Origin: Rhipicephalus microplus
Lineage: Eukaryota; Arthropoda; Arachnida; Ixodida; Ixodidae
Length of the DNA stretch: 64,000 bases
Assembly (NCBI RefSeq): GCF_043290135.1
Contig: NC_134702.1
Span: 86,788,817 to 86,852,816, forward strand
Reading direction: 5' to 3'
The notes under the pieces: model-generated
The model's database searches: none
Told to the model about the DNA's origin: nothing
Seen by the model: only the letters and a program-made list of their open reading frames with translations
Position numbers and translations under genes: made by a program
Part shown: positions 33,086 to 45,580 of the stretch, in pieces
Position numbering within the stretch: the stretch's first letter is position 1
Layout: the number at the start of each line of letters is the position of its first letter

Positions 33086-35571
33086 ACAAAGAGAGAGCTT
33101 ATAGAGAAAGAACATACGTGTTGTGTTTAGTACAAAAGCGAAAATTCACTGTGCTAAAGCTTGCCGAAACAAAACCGATGCGCGACCATTGTGCAAGAGG
33201 AGCAACATTCCATATGGCCGCCTTTCACACGAGAACATGCAAGAAAACGCACCTCTCTATCATAAAGCAGGTCCGAGTTAAGCTTGCCTTGATAGAGTGA
33301 AGTGTGACGGAGTGGTAATTTCCCACTCAAATCAATAATACGTCATGACTGCGCCCGGAGCGTCGATAAGATGTCACTTGCCAGGAGAGGTTTCGCGCCT
33401 GTTCGGCTGGGTTGCTATAGTTCGGTTCAGCATGCCGAAAGCCGTCGGTGGGCGGAAGCGCTAGCCATTGAACGTCGCTGTGTTCTCCAACAGTAAAGAC
33501 GCATCGAAATACCGTATTTTGCCTGGTTTAGCGGAGACTACTGACTCTGACAGCGGGCGGGCAAAAGAGTTCTCCACATGCCCACTGAGAGCGTTAGAAG
33601 AAGCCAGTGACGTTAGAAGAAGCCAGAGTGAGTCGGAGGTAAATGAGAAGGAACATCAATGATGAAATGCAGACCTGATAACCATCTGAGGCCTTCGCTT
33701 ACATACACTGTTTGAAGTGGGTGGGGGTAAAGTAGCGAACCCGTCTGTGTACTCTCATATCTTATCTGCCTGCCATATAATAAACAAAACTCAACTGAAC
33801 TCAAACAGTACAGTGGCCACGAAAGCCTTCCAAATATATGCTGACAAGCAGCATGGTTCTAGAACAGCCCTAGCAGCATGGCTTTAATGTTAACCTAGTC
33901 ACACATTGACGTCGCCTAACGTTCATGACTTATTTCTGTGTCAAGGAGTAAATAAAGGTACTACCACGAGCAAGATGCCTCAGTTGGTTTGCAGGCCTGT
34001 AGGCCGGACCACCCCTTTCTAAAAAGCAGCATTTGATCGTTGCTGCGTTAGGTTTAAAGAGTGAGGAGATTATGCGTTAGAGAACACCTGTCAGGTTAGT
34101 TTACCACATATAGGTTACCACACATAGGTTAGTTTACCACTCTCACCTCCAACTTGCCTCACCGCTGGAAGACACGGAGGCGGCATCGGTGCGGGAAATT
34201 ATCGCGCCACAGGAGGTCAGGTGCGCGTCACTGGTCAAGTCGTCACGTGATGTTGTCGCACGCCTCGCCTTTGTCTCGCTTTCAACAAACGCAAGACGCG
34301 CGAACGTTAACCAAGCAGACAAGGTACGTTGTGTGCCAACACACCAAGAGCGCGAGATTCCCCGAGAGCGCGAGAAAACGTCGGGAGTAATTTTAGCCCT
34401 TGCGCGGTGTGGACGATACGTAATGCTCAGCCCAGCCGCGGTGCTGCTCTTCCTCCACACATAATAAGAAAAAGCACTTGGCACCACCACTGGATGCCAG
34501 CCTCGTTACGCACGCTGTGTTTACAAACATGATGAAGGACCATCACGATGAAGAAGTAGAAGAAGAAATTAGAACGGGTGGCCCCCGGAGTAAATAGGTG
34601 TTGACAAATGAAGCCTTGACACTTGAATCCATACATGTCCTCTCAAGCGTGCATTAGTGACCGGGTTATTTTGAAAACTGAGAAGAGCATGAAAGCTTCA
34701 AGTTGCTGAGGTGTTTACTCTACTACGGTGGCTTTCATACGAAGGAAAATCAATTTTTAAAATCAGGAAGCGCTATTGAAGACTCCCACGTTTTAGTATT
34801 TGTAAAAAAAATAATAACACGAGGTGATCGTTTCGTTTGAAACGAATTGAAGGTTAGTTAGACGTCGCTACAAGCATTATAAGCTCAACTTCATCTTTGG
34901 CATTACTTGACTAACGAATGTGTTAAACAAATACAGAAATTATGACTGAGTGCTAATAGAAAAACAACAAGCCGAGCACTGATCACTCAATTTGCAAGCG
35001 AGAGAAACGGTCTCAAAAGCGTTGAAATAAAGCAGTGTTTCAGCAGATAAGCCATAGGCGCAATGCAAAAAAAAAAAAGCTAAATAACGTTGCGCACAGG
35101 GCAGATTTTTCTCGCAAAAAATGTTTTAGTCGTTATTTACATTATCTAAGCGACAGGATTGTCGCCTTTTGATATGACGCCTACAACGGGTCCAATGTAT
35201 ATTTCAGCAAAAAAAGAAAGTTATCACGAAATGTTTTTTCCCGAAATGTGCCGGGAGAGTATCGTATCACAAGTTACAGCTACTCGGCGTAAACACGTTT
35301 TGTGCAAAGGTCTAGAAACTTGTAGATATTTATTTATTATTAGAAAAACATCAAAGAAGTTAAGAAATATATATAAGAACTGCTGTAAAAAGGGGCACCA
35401 CACTTTCCCTATAGACTTTAGGGAGGCGGCAATAGAAGAAGTCTAGGATAGTATAAAAAGAAGAAAAAGAAAGTACATAATCATATGAGCAAGCGAAAAA
35501 TTTGGGCACGCTTAATCTTCCACTTTAAGAGTTGAACCGCTAAGTGCATAGTTATTATTATGTTTTTGTTA
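33086..35571. other. No assigned gene; one small unassigned ORF
   Basis: A 64-aa plus-strand frame at 33468-33662 (Ser/Glu-rich C-terminus) lies in a locally CpG-richer patch (33340-33640). It contains a strong splice-donor-like GTGAGT near 33629 and an AATAAA near 33779. It could be an exon, but nothing supports function. 34150-34640 is another CpG-richer patch without a convincing frame. Confidence 0.25.
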
Positions 35572-35572
35572 A

Positions 35573-35605
<33 letters not shown>

Positions 35606-35740
35606 CACGCACGCGCGCGCACACGCACACGCACACACACATACACATACACAAACACGCACACGCACACGCACACACACACACACACACACACGCACGA
35701 ACACACACACACACACACACACGAACGCGCGCGCAAGCGC
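35572..35740. repeat. (CA)n with CG interruptions
   Basis: About 165 bp of CA repeats broken by CGCA, CATA and CGAA units, ending in GCGCGCGCAAGCGCG. Confidence 0.96.
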
Positions 35741-35829
35741 GACGTATCCAAATAATGGTACAGGCTTTCGATCTTTTGAACAACATTTTTATAATAACCT
35801 TATAAAAATATTGAACAGTGATTTCATCG

Positions 35830-35911
35830 GTCGAAATTTCTGGAGCTCACCACTACGGCGTCTCTCATAATCATATGGTGGTGTTGGGTCGTTAAACCCC
35901 CCATATCAATC
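35830..35911 (+). mobile_element. 5'-truncated Ruka-type SINE with perfect 16-bp TSD
   Basis: Only the 3' 82 bp of the SINE is present: a CACTACGGCGTCTCTCATAATC block, the CATATGGTGGTG block, GTTAAACCC and a short ATCAATCA tail. AACAGTGATTTCATCG occurs exactly at 35814-35829 and 35912-35927, so insertion was by target-primed reverse transcription of an incompletely copied SINE. No promoter boxes remain, so it is inert. Confidence 0.93.
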
Positions 35912-35927
35912 AACAGTGATTTCATCG

Positions 35928-36392
35928 TCTAATGGTCCGTGAAATGGCAACTGCAGTACTTCACTTCTTTAATGATGTCGTCAGAATGAAGAGCTAAATT
36001 TGTGCAAGCGTTGTGGTCTGTTGAAATGGCATTTATTCGAAGGGGACTAAAGAGTCTCACAATGTCTCACATGTGGCACTACATTATCTAGCGTTCTTTG
36101 TTTGCTTGATCAATGCCTGTGGAAAAGCATGATACGTTTTCCGCTATTGCTGGACGTAGTTGTCCATTTTTTTGAGCTGTTCGAAAGTTCCTGTTTGTTT
36201 TCAGTAGCAATGGCTGCACTACTGCGACCTTTTTCGACGTAGTCTGTTGGGCTCCCAATTGCGCCTAAAATCGCCGAATGGGATCGTTTTCGTAGTGACA
36301 TTTGTCGAACAAAATGCGTTAAGGAGACTCGATACACTGTATGACATCTATGTAGTGTTTTTTCCCGAAATAGCTGCAATTAAATTAACACC
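35928..36392. other. No recognisable gene
   Basis: AT-rich sequence with chance ORFs of under 90 aa. Confidence 0.5.
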
Positions 36393-36475
36393 GTTGCTTT
36401 GTGGTAGGACACCTGCTTGCCACATGAACGGCCCTGGTTCAATCCTCATTGGGACCGAAAATTTTATTCTTTAAT
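36393..36475 (+). mobile_element. tRNA-Gly-like SINE head
   Basis: GTGGTAGGACACC (A-box region, 36401-36413), CTTGCCAC (matching the GCC anticodon loop of tRNA-Gly) and GGTTCAATCC (B box, 36436-36445) are correctly spaced. The acceptor stem does not pair and an AT-rich tail follows, so this is a tRNA-derived retroposon and not a tRNA gene. It differs from the Ruka-type heads in the window. Confidence 0.7.
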
Positions 36476-38004
36476 TCATTTGCTTCTTTCTCGATTGTTC
36501 GCTCACGGACAACTTTTCACTCACAACCAACGGTGCCAACGCCGATGGCGGAATTTCTGCGACATGAGCTCTCTAACGCTATTGCGTTAAAAGTACATAC
36601 TGTAGGACGATGGCTTGGCTCCTATAGAAGCGAATCCTTATCCGAATCGTTTTTCGGAAGTAGCATTGCACTTCTATAAACCTCTGCTAAGCACAATGCT
36701 AAAAAAACAAAGCGCTAAAATTTCATGGTTTATAAGCGAAAAAAAGAAGAAAATTGTAAATAAACGAGAGTGGAAAATAAAATTATTTATTTCTGACGGT
36801 CCTGTAACTTGCATTTTTCTTCTTTCATTAGGCCTCGCACATGGCTCTTTTTTTGTATAAAGACGAAAATTTTGACTACCTCTATAAAGATCTCGAAATT
36901 TTATTTTTCATTGCTTTATTTATCTCGAACGCCATTCCTTAAGCGAACAAGGTACTTTCTTTTTATTCGCAATAAGTGGGTCGCGTCGGTGATTATCAGC
37001 AGTTAGGTACCCTAAATATACCAAGTAATGTACTTAGAACTGAATCTTTTTTTTTTCTCCTTTTTGTTAAGCACAGTAATTCTACCACCGGTAAGATGGA
37101 TTACCACCCGGTACGCTTTTGCCCGCTTCCAACGTCCCGCCTGTCAAAAGCCTCGTCCACAACGGCAACAGTGCGCATTCTTGCACAGTCGGAAGTGGCC
37201 TAAACCTGCACTTTAACTAGCCGCAAATGCAGCTGCAGTTAGAGGAAGTGCATAAGCGGAGCATTTGCGCCCTAATTCTCCTGTTTCTTTTCTTCGTGCA
37301 TGCACGGTTGGCACAGAACAGAGCTGGGCACTGGTGTGCAAATAACCGAGGCACTCACTAACGAGACCCACTCCGAGCCTCTAACACCCACACGGGGCCT
37401 AGTTAGAAATGTGTGATGGCTACGGCGCCCGTCGTCTAACCCTATAAGCTCACTCAGGGTGATCCGACGCACGTGCTGATGGTCTACGCCCAGCTAGTCT
37501 TCGTTGCCCGAGCACGCTTTGTCGCGGAGGGAGGAAAATAGTCCACGAAATGTCGGCCACTCAATGCCCCCTTGCAAAGGTGCAGAGTTTCCTGCACACT
37601 CGTGCCGGCTTGCACCACTGCATTCGTTGTCAATGCCAGTGCATATTAACAATGCCAGTGCATTCGTTAATATGATACACTGCCGAACCATGATCAAAGA
37701 AAGCAGGAATAAACGCAGTAAACAAAAGAAGAGATTGCAACAACACGGTGTTTGTGTATTTTCAGTCTCTTTTCTTGTGTCAGTGAATGCACGTTTACCT
37801 TCTTTTAGCGTGAATTCCAACCAACTATTGATTCACTTTCAGTCGTTTTTGCACGGCGCAAGCCATGAAGTGGAAGGCGGCAAAATTTTCTGCTGGCGCA
37901 AAAGTGGCGCTGCATGATGTGCAAGTTCACACAATTGTCTGTTATGTTCGTGAAGCTGCCTTAGCAGTTCCGAAAAAGTGCCACAAATTTCAAGATGTGC
38001 TTTG
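36476..38004. other. No recognisable gene
   Basis: AT-rich, with T-runs. ORFs of 108 and 137 aa near 37494-37917 overlap on opposite strands and lack domains. Confidence 0.5.
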
Positions 38005-38019
38005 CTTTTTCGGCTCCAC

Positions 38020-38257
38020 CCTGCCGCGGTGTTCTAGTGGCTAAAGTACTCGGCTGCTGACCCGTAGGTCGCGGGATTGAATCCCGGCTGCAGCAGCTGC
38101 ATTTTCAATAGAGGCGAAAATGCCTAAGGCCCGTGTGCTCAGATCTGGGTGCACGTTAAAGAATTCCAGGTGGTTGGAACTTCCGCAGATTTCCACTACG
38201 GCGTCTCTCATAAGCATATAGTGGTTTTGAGATGTTGAACCCTACATATCAAATCAA
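38020..38257 (+). mobile_element. Ruka-type tRNA-derived SINE, full length
   Basis: Head CTGCCGCGGTGTTCTAGTGGC (first bases) contains the A box. GGTCGCGGGATTGAATCCCGG carries the B box (GGGATTGAATCCC, about 38074-38086). The conserved body includes CCCGTGTGCTCAGAT, GGTGCACGTTAAAGAA and ACTACGGCGTCTCTCATAA, and ends TACATATCAAATCAA. Target duplication CTTTTTCGGCTCCAC (38005-38019) and CTTTTTGGGCTCCAC (38258-38272) differ at one base. Internal RNA polymerase III promoter boxes look intact. Confidence 0.93.
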
Positions 38258-38272
38258 CTTTTTGGGCTCCAC

Positions 38273-39666
38273 GTGAGTGACACCTGCACCGTTGCTACAA
38301 TTTATTACAGTAGCTTAGAAATATTTTCGGTGGGAAGAGAGCTGAGTGAACCACACTTTATCTGTACTTCCGCGCGTGCATTTTATGCGTACGTCTAATA
38401 AATACGCACAAAGAAGTGAACATTTTCAATGGGAGTGGGAGTGAATATTCCCCCTTCTTATAGCTACGCCATTGGTCTCATGTGCTCCTTTTTGCACATT
38501 TGGTAGCTCTAATATGTACATTCTAGTCTACCCACTTGGCTGCCCGCTGGTAAAAGGAACTGGAACATCAGAGACATAACGACAGTACTTTTGCTTGTCT
38601 ATTCTCGTTGCGCGTAGCAGAAAGATGTTTAACGTGCTAGTTGGTCCAGCAAATAAGCAGATGCTCGGCTTTAACCATAAAGCTACTGAGTCACCTTCGG
38701 GCTCCGCTCGTCGCGTCGTTCTCAGCTTCTCATAACGCGCGCGACTACGAATCCTAAGTAGTACGCAAGTACCGAGTGTTTTGTAGCTTCGTGGAAAAAG
38801 AAAAGAACACGCACTGAAGTTCGACCCAGGCGGAGTTTACTTACGAGGTAAATGCACACGCGAATGTCGTCGTGACAGCGTGTTTGCTCTTGCATGCTTC
38901 AGGGCGCCATTAGGAAGATATACCTGAAGCACGGTGTCGTGCCTGGCTATACGATGTCTACCCAGGCGGTGCCACTTGGTATTGCGCGGTGATGAGCGCA
39001 GCACGCGAAATTGTGCTTCGGCGCTGCAGTATACATGCGAACATAGCGACAGCCTATGTCCCCGCCACGCATTAACGTCTTTTTTCCGCCGTCGCTCTCC
39101 GCTCATCGTTCCAGACAGACGTAGACCCTGCGAGGTGAAGGCTTTCTTTGAGTACTTATAGCCATTCCTGTCTCATTATTTTTTTTTTTGGAGAGCACAG
39201 TTTCTTGTAGTCCCATGTTTTGTGCGCTCTGTTTAATGAAGTACGATGTACAACCAACACGCCCAAACCTTCTCCCTTTTCTTGTAGAAGTAGAGGGTAT
39301 TACGCAGAGGAGCACGGACCTACGATGGAACGCCTCTGAACGGCAACTTAGCCTTGCACTACTGAAATATTCTTAGCTTTTCATTTTTGAGAAAGCCTTA
39401 GTGCGATGGGGACACACCTGCAGAAGCCTTCGCCTGCACTGAGTATGTTTATCGGCGGAACCTTGTCAAATCTCCGCATGCTGTCGCTCAGTCATGAAAA
39501 AAGGGAATCTCAATAATGTCCGGCTTAGAAGAATAGTATGGCCCTGTTTAATCTTTGTTATGTGGGTGAAGCCATAAAATATAGACGCATGCTTATGATT
39601 TCTATAGAAATATACACACGTCATCAGACACAAATGTATTTGGTATAATTACCAAATTATTACTTG
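38273..39666. other. No recognisable gene; CpG-richer patch 38690-39130
   Basis: A minus-strand 89-aa frame at 38837-39106 is basic (many Arg and His) with no domain. The patch is more CpG-rich than its surroundings and could be regulatory or exonic, but I see nothing decisive. Confidence 0.3.
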
Positions 39667-39752
39667 TCTCACCCTCATTAAAATTGAGGGTGAGACCCCC
39701 TCACTATAAATGTATTATTACATTTATAATGAGGGTGGCCTCATTATAAATG
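39667..39752. repeat. Three overlapping perfect or near-perfect hairpins
   Basis: Hairpin A: TCTCACCCTCA (39667-39677) pairs with 39685-39695, loop 7. Hairpin B: CTCACTATAAATGT (39700-39713) pairs with 39720-39733 apart from one mismatch, loop 6. Hairpin C: CATTTATAATGAGG (39721-39734) pairs perfectly with 39739-39752, loop 4. B and C share the same strand segment and are mutually exclusive. Confidence 0.85.
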
Positions 39753-42700
39753 ATGACTGAAATATGAGACCCTGACCACTAGCCTAGCCAATGCGCGCTA
39801 AGAATTAATCACCATCAGGAAGGAGAAGACGTGTACATATTTGCAGTACTTCAATGCCTCCTGCGAAACAGATCCATTTTTGTTGTTTTAACAGCATTTT
39901 ACCGCAGTTCAAAAAGGCGAAAAAAGCTCCGATAAAGACCCCAACGTGTCGTATGAAACACGCGAATCGAAAGAAAAGTACCCAAAAGAACGTTTACAAA
40001 ACGCACACCAAAATATTGCGCTGTCTTTAAAAAGAAGCGTTACGCAATAGTGACATGGCTGCTATGATGTTTATCAACGTAAAGGCTGTACGTTCACAAC
40101 TTCTTCTGATTTGGTGAGTGCCACGAAAGTAGCTAAAATGGAAGGCAGTTGAACGAGACATTTCTTTTCTGCATTCCACTACAATGCCAAAATTTTTGTA
40201 AAGAACCATAGGATAAGGGGTTTGTAACAACACCACTGTCGCTTTGTTTTATTTTATCTTAAGCAGGGTACGATATTGTCCGCCCTCAATTCATGCCACA
40301 CTCTCAACGTTTTTCGGCCAGTGCAGACACATTACATTTTTTCCATCAACTGAGACAGATTTTTCGTATGGCGATTCATTTCGAATTACGCAGCCACGTA
40401 TTGTCATCACATCATTAACCTTACCCAGTTGGTTATGCATGCCGAAAAAAATTTGCTCTAGGAAATAATTTTCTGTATCTTCTTTTGTTGGTCACAGCGT
40501 CACCAACATTTGGAAAAACATGTAGACATTATGAATAAGACAAAATTTTTTCTCAAAGCACTTCTTGTGGTTACTGAGCTCAAAACGACCGCTATCACTC
40601 CCATATTGTACGAATAATGCATGTGAAGATTTTCTTGGCGTATCCATTATTCTGTTACGGCTCTAAACGACCCGTGTAACATCGTTTGTAGCCGCAGTTT
40701 TATATACACCCAGTACCACCAAAAATAATTTCACCCAAACGTATATTACAAAAAGGAGGTGCTCTTATCGGAACTTTACGTCCGACATTCACGTCTTCTG
40801 AATTTATCTCTCCAGCAGCATCATCACACTTTGAGTATCTAGTACTGCGCACTTGCTTTCAAGTTAATCAGATCTTATACGAAGCCTCGAGCCTAACCAG
40901 ACCAGTCAGAAAAAAATAGAATGTCCACTATTCTACTCCCCCTTCTTAAGTGGCAAACTGTATTCTACATCTAGCTCTGTCTGGGCAAAATCCCTTTCGG
41001 GAAGCAGACTAATTTGCAAGAGTGCGCAAAGGTTTCCTGTTGTTTGAAGCTGTGCTCCCACGAGTTAGTTCTAGTTACAAATCAAACAGCCTCGAGGGGC
41101 TCTAATATTTTCACTCCTTCTACCTGTTATCGCCTCATGAGGGAACGATCATTTCTATTTCATTTAGAGCTCGTGATGTTTCATTTTTCTTGTGCGTTTC
41201 TTCCAGTGTAACCAGTGATTCGAACGTTTCTAGCAAATGCAAATGTTTGTCACAAAATCTGTTGGTGATGTTTTTTGCGGAATCATACGGACGTGCCTAA
41301 AAATGCGGTAACTTGAAAACAAAAAGAAACAATCCATTCGGCAGTGCTACGAGCTTACGTGATTTGGCATCGGTGTGGTTATGCTGAACTCAAAACAAGT
41401 GGAATGTCAGAAGACGGACAGCCATTCTTAATGTATATGCTGCTGAGAACTGCCCCCAATCCAAGAGACCAGATTTGGTTAAATACACTACGAGTGCCTC
41501 AGTGAGAAAATATTAGCTTTTATTTGAAGGTTGTAACCAGCTGTGTACTTTGCTTACGTTTTTTGTGTCCGTGACATGCTTCTTATATATGCACACCATT
41601 TCATTCCTCGACCTTCCCCTCTGCGATCAACAGCAGGACACAGGCTTGTCGCGTGACTTTTTGAAGACACCTTTTCATTTTTATTCCTTCAGCGCATTAG
41701 GCACATAATTCCTTGACGTTGCCCAAGTGAGTGAGTGAGCAAGCGAGCGAGCGAACTTGTTGAGCTATTCAGCCGAAAACATGGTACACGTTTTATCAAA
41801 AATAACTATGATTGACTAAATGACCCCCTAATTACGCGCTGTATAATGCGTAAGCTTACATTCATTCAGTAGCACCGGGAAGGCACTGTGTGAAACCCCA
41901 CAATACAAGCATTCTGGGCGTTTTCCCTGAACAACAACTGTTATTATACATCCAGCAAGCTAATTTTGAGGTACGTACGGATGGCGACGGTTCCCAATCC
42001 TAGCATACCAGCTCAGTTCCTCGGCTGCGGCTTACGTTTATTTACCCGAGCACCGACCGTACTCAGGCTCACCGCAGCTTACGGAAAACGCAGGCGAGCA
42101 CGGAGCCAGCATCCCGCCATCTGTGCGGTGTAGGCTTGGGCAAGAGTTTGTTTTCCCTGTGCAGCCAGCGTGGAGACGGAAAATATATGCGGACGCAGAA
42201 GGGCTAGGTGATGACGTCTCCATGAAAGACATGCCCGGGAGGCGGTGCACGCTAGCGCACATAGTTTTATTTATTTCGTCTTGTATTGCATCACTTTGTT
42301 ATAGCTAGTTGCTGTTCTTCCTGTCTTGTTGGCGGAAATGTTTACCTCCGAACCACGCAGTGGTTTTCGCAGTGCAAAGGAGCCTGCAGTCGCGTTTACC
42401 TAACGTAAAAAAAAGGAGGGGGAAGGGGAGGCACTGCGTAGTGCTGAAGCCGTGCCAAAACTAACGTCATTAGCCACCGAATTACCGTCCATGCGTGGTC
42501 TGAGAAACTAATAACGCTATTTGCGGGCGTTAACGTTTTCCCGGTACTTCTTCGGAGTCGTGGTACTTCTCATGTGAGTTTGCAATGGACATCCTGTAGT
42601 AGTCGATTGGTAAGGCACGACATAAACAAACTAAGGTAAACTATTTGCAGGTGCTTGTTGAGTAATTATGGAATACATTTTTTTCTAATGCCTTTCAGTT

Positions 42701-43499
42701 AGGAACGACTGTGTTTTTATTACAAAGAAACGAGCTTGCGCATCAATGGCTAGGCTAACTTACAGCTTAGCGTCAGTCTATCGCTCTTTAAGCATAATTC
42801 ATACTGTTTGCTTTTACAAAGCTTCAGTTTTATTCTTAAACGGTGAGTTCAAAACTTAAGAAACAGCCTACTTAGTAACATTCAAAGTGAAATACAATGC
42901 AGAATACAGGGACGTGGAAAAATGTCCGTGAAAAAAAAAAGAGGTACAATAAACGTGCTTTTGTACGGCCTCATATTTATGCAGTTTCTAGTTGTAATGG
43001 AAACAACGGGCCAGCCAATGCTTTTTCACTGTTAGCAGTACATCGAATATACTTGTGACAAATGAACTCTATGTACAAAAAAGCACAGTTTGATTGCGAA
43101 ATGTCGACAACGATGCATACTTATAGTGTACACGGGCTACCTCGCGTGTTCTCGTTCATCTAAGTGGCATTGCTAAAATTCTTATCTCTAGCACTATGTC
43201 ACAACCCTGGGACGCTACCACGTACTGCACACACACCTCGATATTTTCATTACAGAAGTGCAAAGCACTTTAAGCGATCCTATAATGCTATCAAGTTAAC
43301 GTCACTCATAAACCTCTAAACGGGCAAAACCACATACAAGCATTTCATAAGTTCCATGAATACGCTATCACGGCTGAGCGCTGCCGCCAAGCTTTAGTCG
43401 CATTTACTGCCCAACATCTAAGTGGCAGTACTATACAAAACCACTAAGAAGTGCGACATTATTTAGGCCGTATTACAAGCCTTATTTGCTGAGTGCGTT
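39753..43499. other. No recognisable gene
   Basis: About 3.7 kb of AT-rich sequence. A short (GAGT)(GAGC) run occurs near 41728-41752 and a CpG-richer patch at 42010-42250 with overlapping short ORFs. No domain, tRNA box or retroelement signature found. Confidence 0.5.
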
Positions 43500-44003
43500 A
43501 TGCCGATGCGTATCTGCGGTTTGGTGTTAGTCATCTTATTCGTTGCATCTTTTTTTCTAGGCTCTACATATTTTCGGGGGGCTATATTTGCCCTTACTAT
43601 AGTTTTCACCGTGTGGGAAAAAGAGTATACGCCGGTTGACCAGCGCCAATGGAAGTATAAAGAGAAAACGCTGAGCATGAGAATAAACTAGACGTCATGA
43701 ATAAGTCGAACGAGCCGCTATCAATAGGACATGAACCGAGTGCACAAGTTTCCATTGCATACGCTGCATCGAATTACGTTCTGGTCACAGTTACTGACCG
43801 TTCATCCCGACTTTTCCGAGAACACGAAGCATGTTTGGGGGAGTACAATCGCATTAATGGCTTACGTGAAAGCCACGGAGATTTACTGCACGGCAATCCT
43901 AGCACACCTGCTTTCTGGCGCGTACAAAGAGAAACGGATCAGGATCGTCACACATTCTCGAAAAGGCGAAGCACTACTCGAACAAGCACTCCGATCACAT
44001 TAG
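43500..44003 (+). other. Two adjacent small unassigned ORFs
   Basis: 43500-43691 encodes 63 aa with a hydrophobic stretch (residues about 5-38) that could be a membrane segment, then a charged tail. 43731-44003 encodes 90 aa with no domain I recognise. They are in different frames, 39 bp apart, with no clear splice or polyadenylation context. They may be exons or pseudogene pieces, but chance ORFs are equally possible. Confidence 0.15.
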
Positions 44004-44440
44004 TTGCCCTCGGGAAGACGGTGATCCTAGGTTCTCATCCGAACCGTGAATGCGATTGCAAGGTGCTCTTGGCCTTCTCCGCCCTGTTAAGAACTAAAAA
44101 GAACCAAAAGAAAAAAAAAGCCAAGAACCATTCCATGGATTAACGGCCTCGGCGCTCCGGGATGCATTAAAGCAACATTCGCGCTGTTAGGGCTTACTAA
44201 AATGCCACCCTATCTTTTTTTCTCTTGTTTCAACGGCTTAACGAGTTGATTCACGATGACTACAATGAAGCAAGATTTTTACATGACACCTTTAAACGCC
44301 CATCGCTTCACGAGAAACCTGGAAACGAAAAATTAGAAGTGACCCTAAATGTTTAATTGCCGGAGGCTTGCGAGCCGAAACGACAATAGCATGATGAGTC
44401 CCACCAACCTACGGAACTCTGTATCAATTTTGACTTGCTT
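44004..44440. other. No recognisable gene
   Basis: Nothing assignable. A-rich run near 44090-44130. Confidence 0.45.
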
Positions 44441-44575
44441 ACGTTCTTTACTGTGTACTGAAAATGGAGTACACGGGTGTCCTAGCGTATCGACCCGTCG
44501 AAATTTGGTCGCTGTGGCAGGAATTCAAACTTGTGTCTTCGAGAATAGAAGCATGACTCTGAAAACGGCATTTGT
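44441..44575 (-). mobile_element. Diverged Ruka-like SINE, minus strand
   Basis: Read on the minus strand: AGACACAAGTTTGAATTCCTG (B-box region, first bases), CAGCGACCAAATTTCGACGGG, then ACACCCGTGTAC and a CAGTACACAGTAAAGAACG block, parallel to the SINE body (CCCGTGTRCT...GGTGCACGTTAAAGAA). It is strongly diverged, with no tail or target duplication found. Confidence 0.55.
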
Positions 44576-44869
44576 GTTAAAACTCCACGAGGGCATACGA
44601 AATTTCTTCTTTTCTCGTTGCGTCCCTACCACTACATTTGATAACCTCAGCTTGATTTTTCTCAACAGCGGGTCTCCTAAGGATTTGTTGTGCCAGGTAT
44701 CGCGAACAGAAATTATCATCATCATTAGCACGCTCTTTTTTCCTCCTCCTGTTTCAGTTTGTTCCCAGAATATTTCCGGTGTCGCATACATTACCTCAGA
44801 TGGGCGAGAGAAATAGTGCAGTAAAAAATAAGAGAGAAAAACGGAGAAGTTCTCGGCGAAGGAGATTTT

Positions 44870-44942
44870 TTACTGAGGTGAGACTCGAGCCCGCATACTA
44901 ACAATCCGAATACGATTGTCGTAACAACTTGTCTATACAAGC
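44870..44942 (-). mobile_element. tRNA-Asn-like SINE head, minus strand
   Basis: Minus-strand order: TAGACAAGTTGTTA (A-box-like), CGGATTGTTAGTATG (an anticodon-loop-like GTT), GGGCTCGAGTCTCACC (B box GGCTCGAGTCTC, 44880-44891). Pairing of the acceptor stem is not evident. The spacing suits a pol III promoter. Probably a third tRNA-derived retroposon type. Confidence 0.4.
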
Positions 44943-44982
44943 GGAAGCAGAGTATGGCATAGTCTTGTATAGTTTAGTATGA

Positions 44983-45345
44983 TATAGTATTGCATATGGG
45001 TGGGAAACGGGAGTCAGGGTGACGTGGAGAGATTTGAGGGTGAGGAGGAGGACAGTGAGGAGGAGAAACAGTAAAGCTCTGCATAGAAAGAAGGAAAAAA
45101 AGGAAAAATAGACAGAACGAAAGAGACAGAATCAAACGAACAAAAAGAGATAGATAAAGTGACGCAGAAATAAAAAGAAAAAGAGCGCGCGAAATTGAGT
45201 GACAGAGAAAGGAAATATAGAGAAAGAAAACAGAAAGAGCGATAAAGTCATACAAGCAGAGAGGGACAGAGCTAGACTGAGACAGTGAAAAAGAAAAAGC
45301 AAAAGAGACAAAAAACTAGAAGAAAGAAAAAGAAACAGCAACAGA
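44983..45345. repeat. Purine-rich (GA) tract
   Basis: About 330 bp with mostly A and G on the plus strand (GAGAAA, AAAGAGA and GACAGA words). Asymmetric purine tracts can form triplexes. Long Ser/Leu/Phe frames on the other strand are composition artefacts. Confidence 0.8.
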
Positions 45346-45520
45346 GAAGACTGCCAGCTCGGCGATTTCTTGTTTTTGACCACTGGTACAAAACTTCCCC
45401 AATTATATTTGTTTTTCGCCTCTTTTCTGTCACTGCAAGTTCAAGTGATACATTTCATTTTTACGTGGACTGCAACTTATCTTCCGTTAAATCAATTGAG
45501 TCGTCTCAAGAACTTTTCTT

Positions 45521-45559
<39 letters not shown>

Positions 45560-45580
45560 GTGTGCGCGTGTGTGTGTGTT
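45521..45580. repeat. (GT)n microsatellite
   Basis: About 58 bp of GT with GCGT interruptions. Confidence 0.95.

Noticed and set aside
34189..34464. 91-aa plus ORF in a CpG-rich patch
   Set aside because: Starts on a non-ATG codon, has no recognisable domain, and is overlapped by other frames of similar length.
36393..36475. Functional tRNA-Gly gene
   Set aside because: A and B boxes fit, but acceptor and anticodon stems do not pair and an AT-rich retroposon tail follows.
44974..45383. Hydrophobic minus-strand ORFs of 83-93 aa
   Set aside because: Same artefact from a GA-rich tract.
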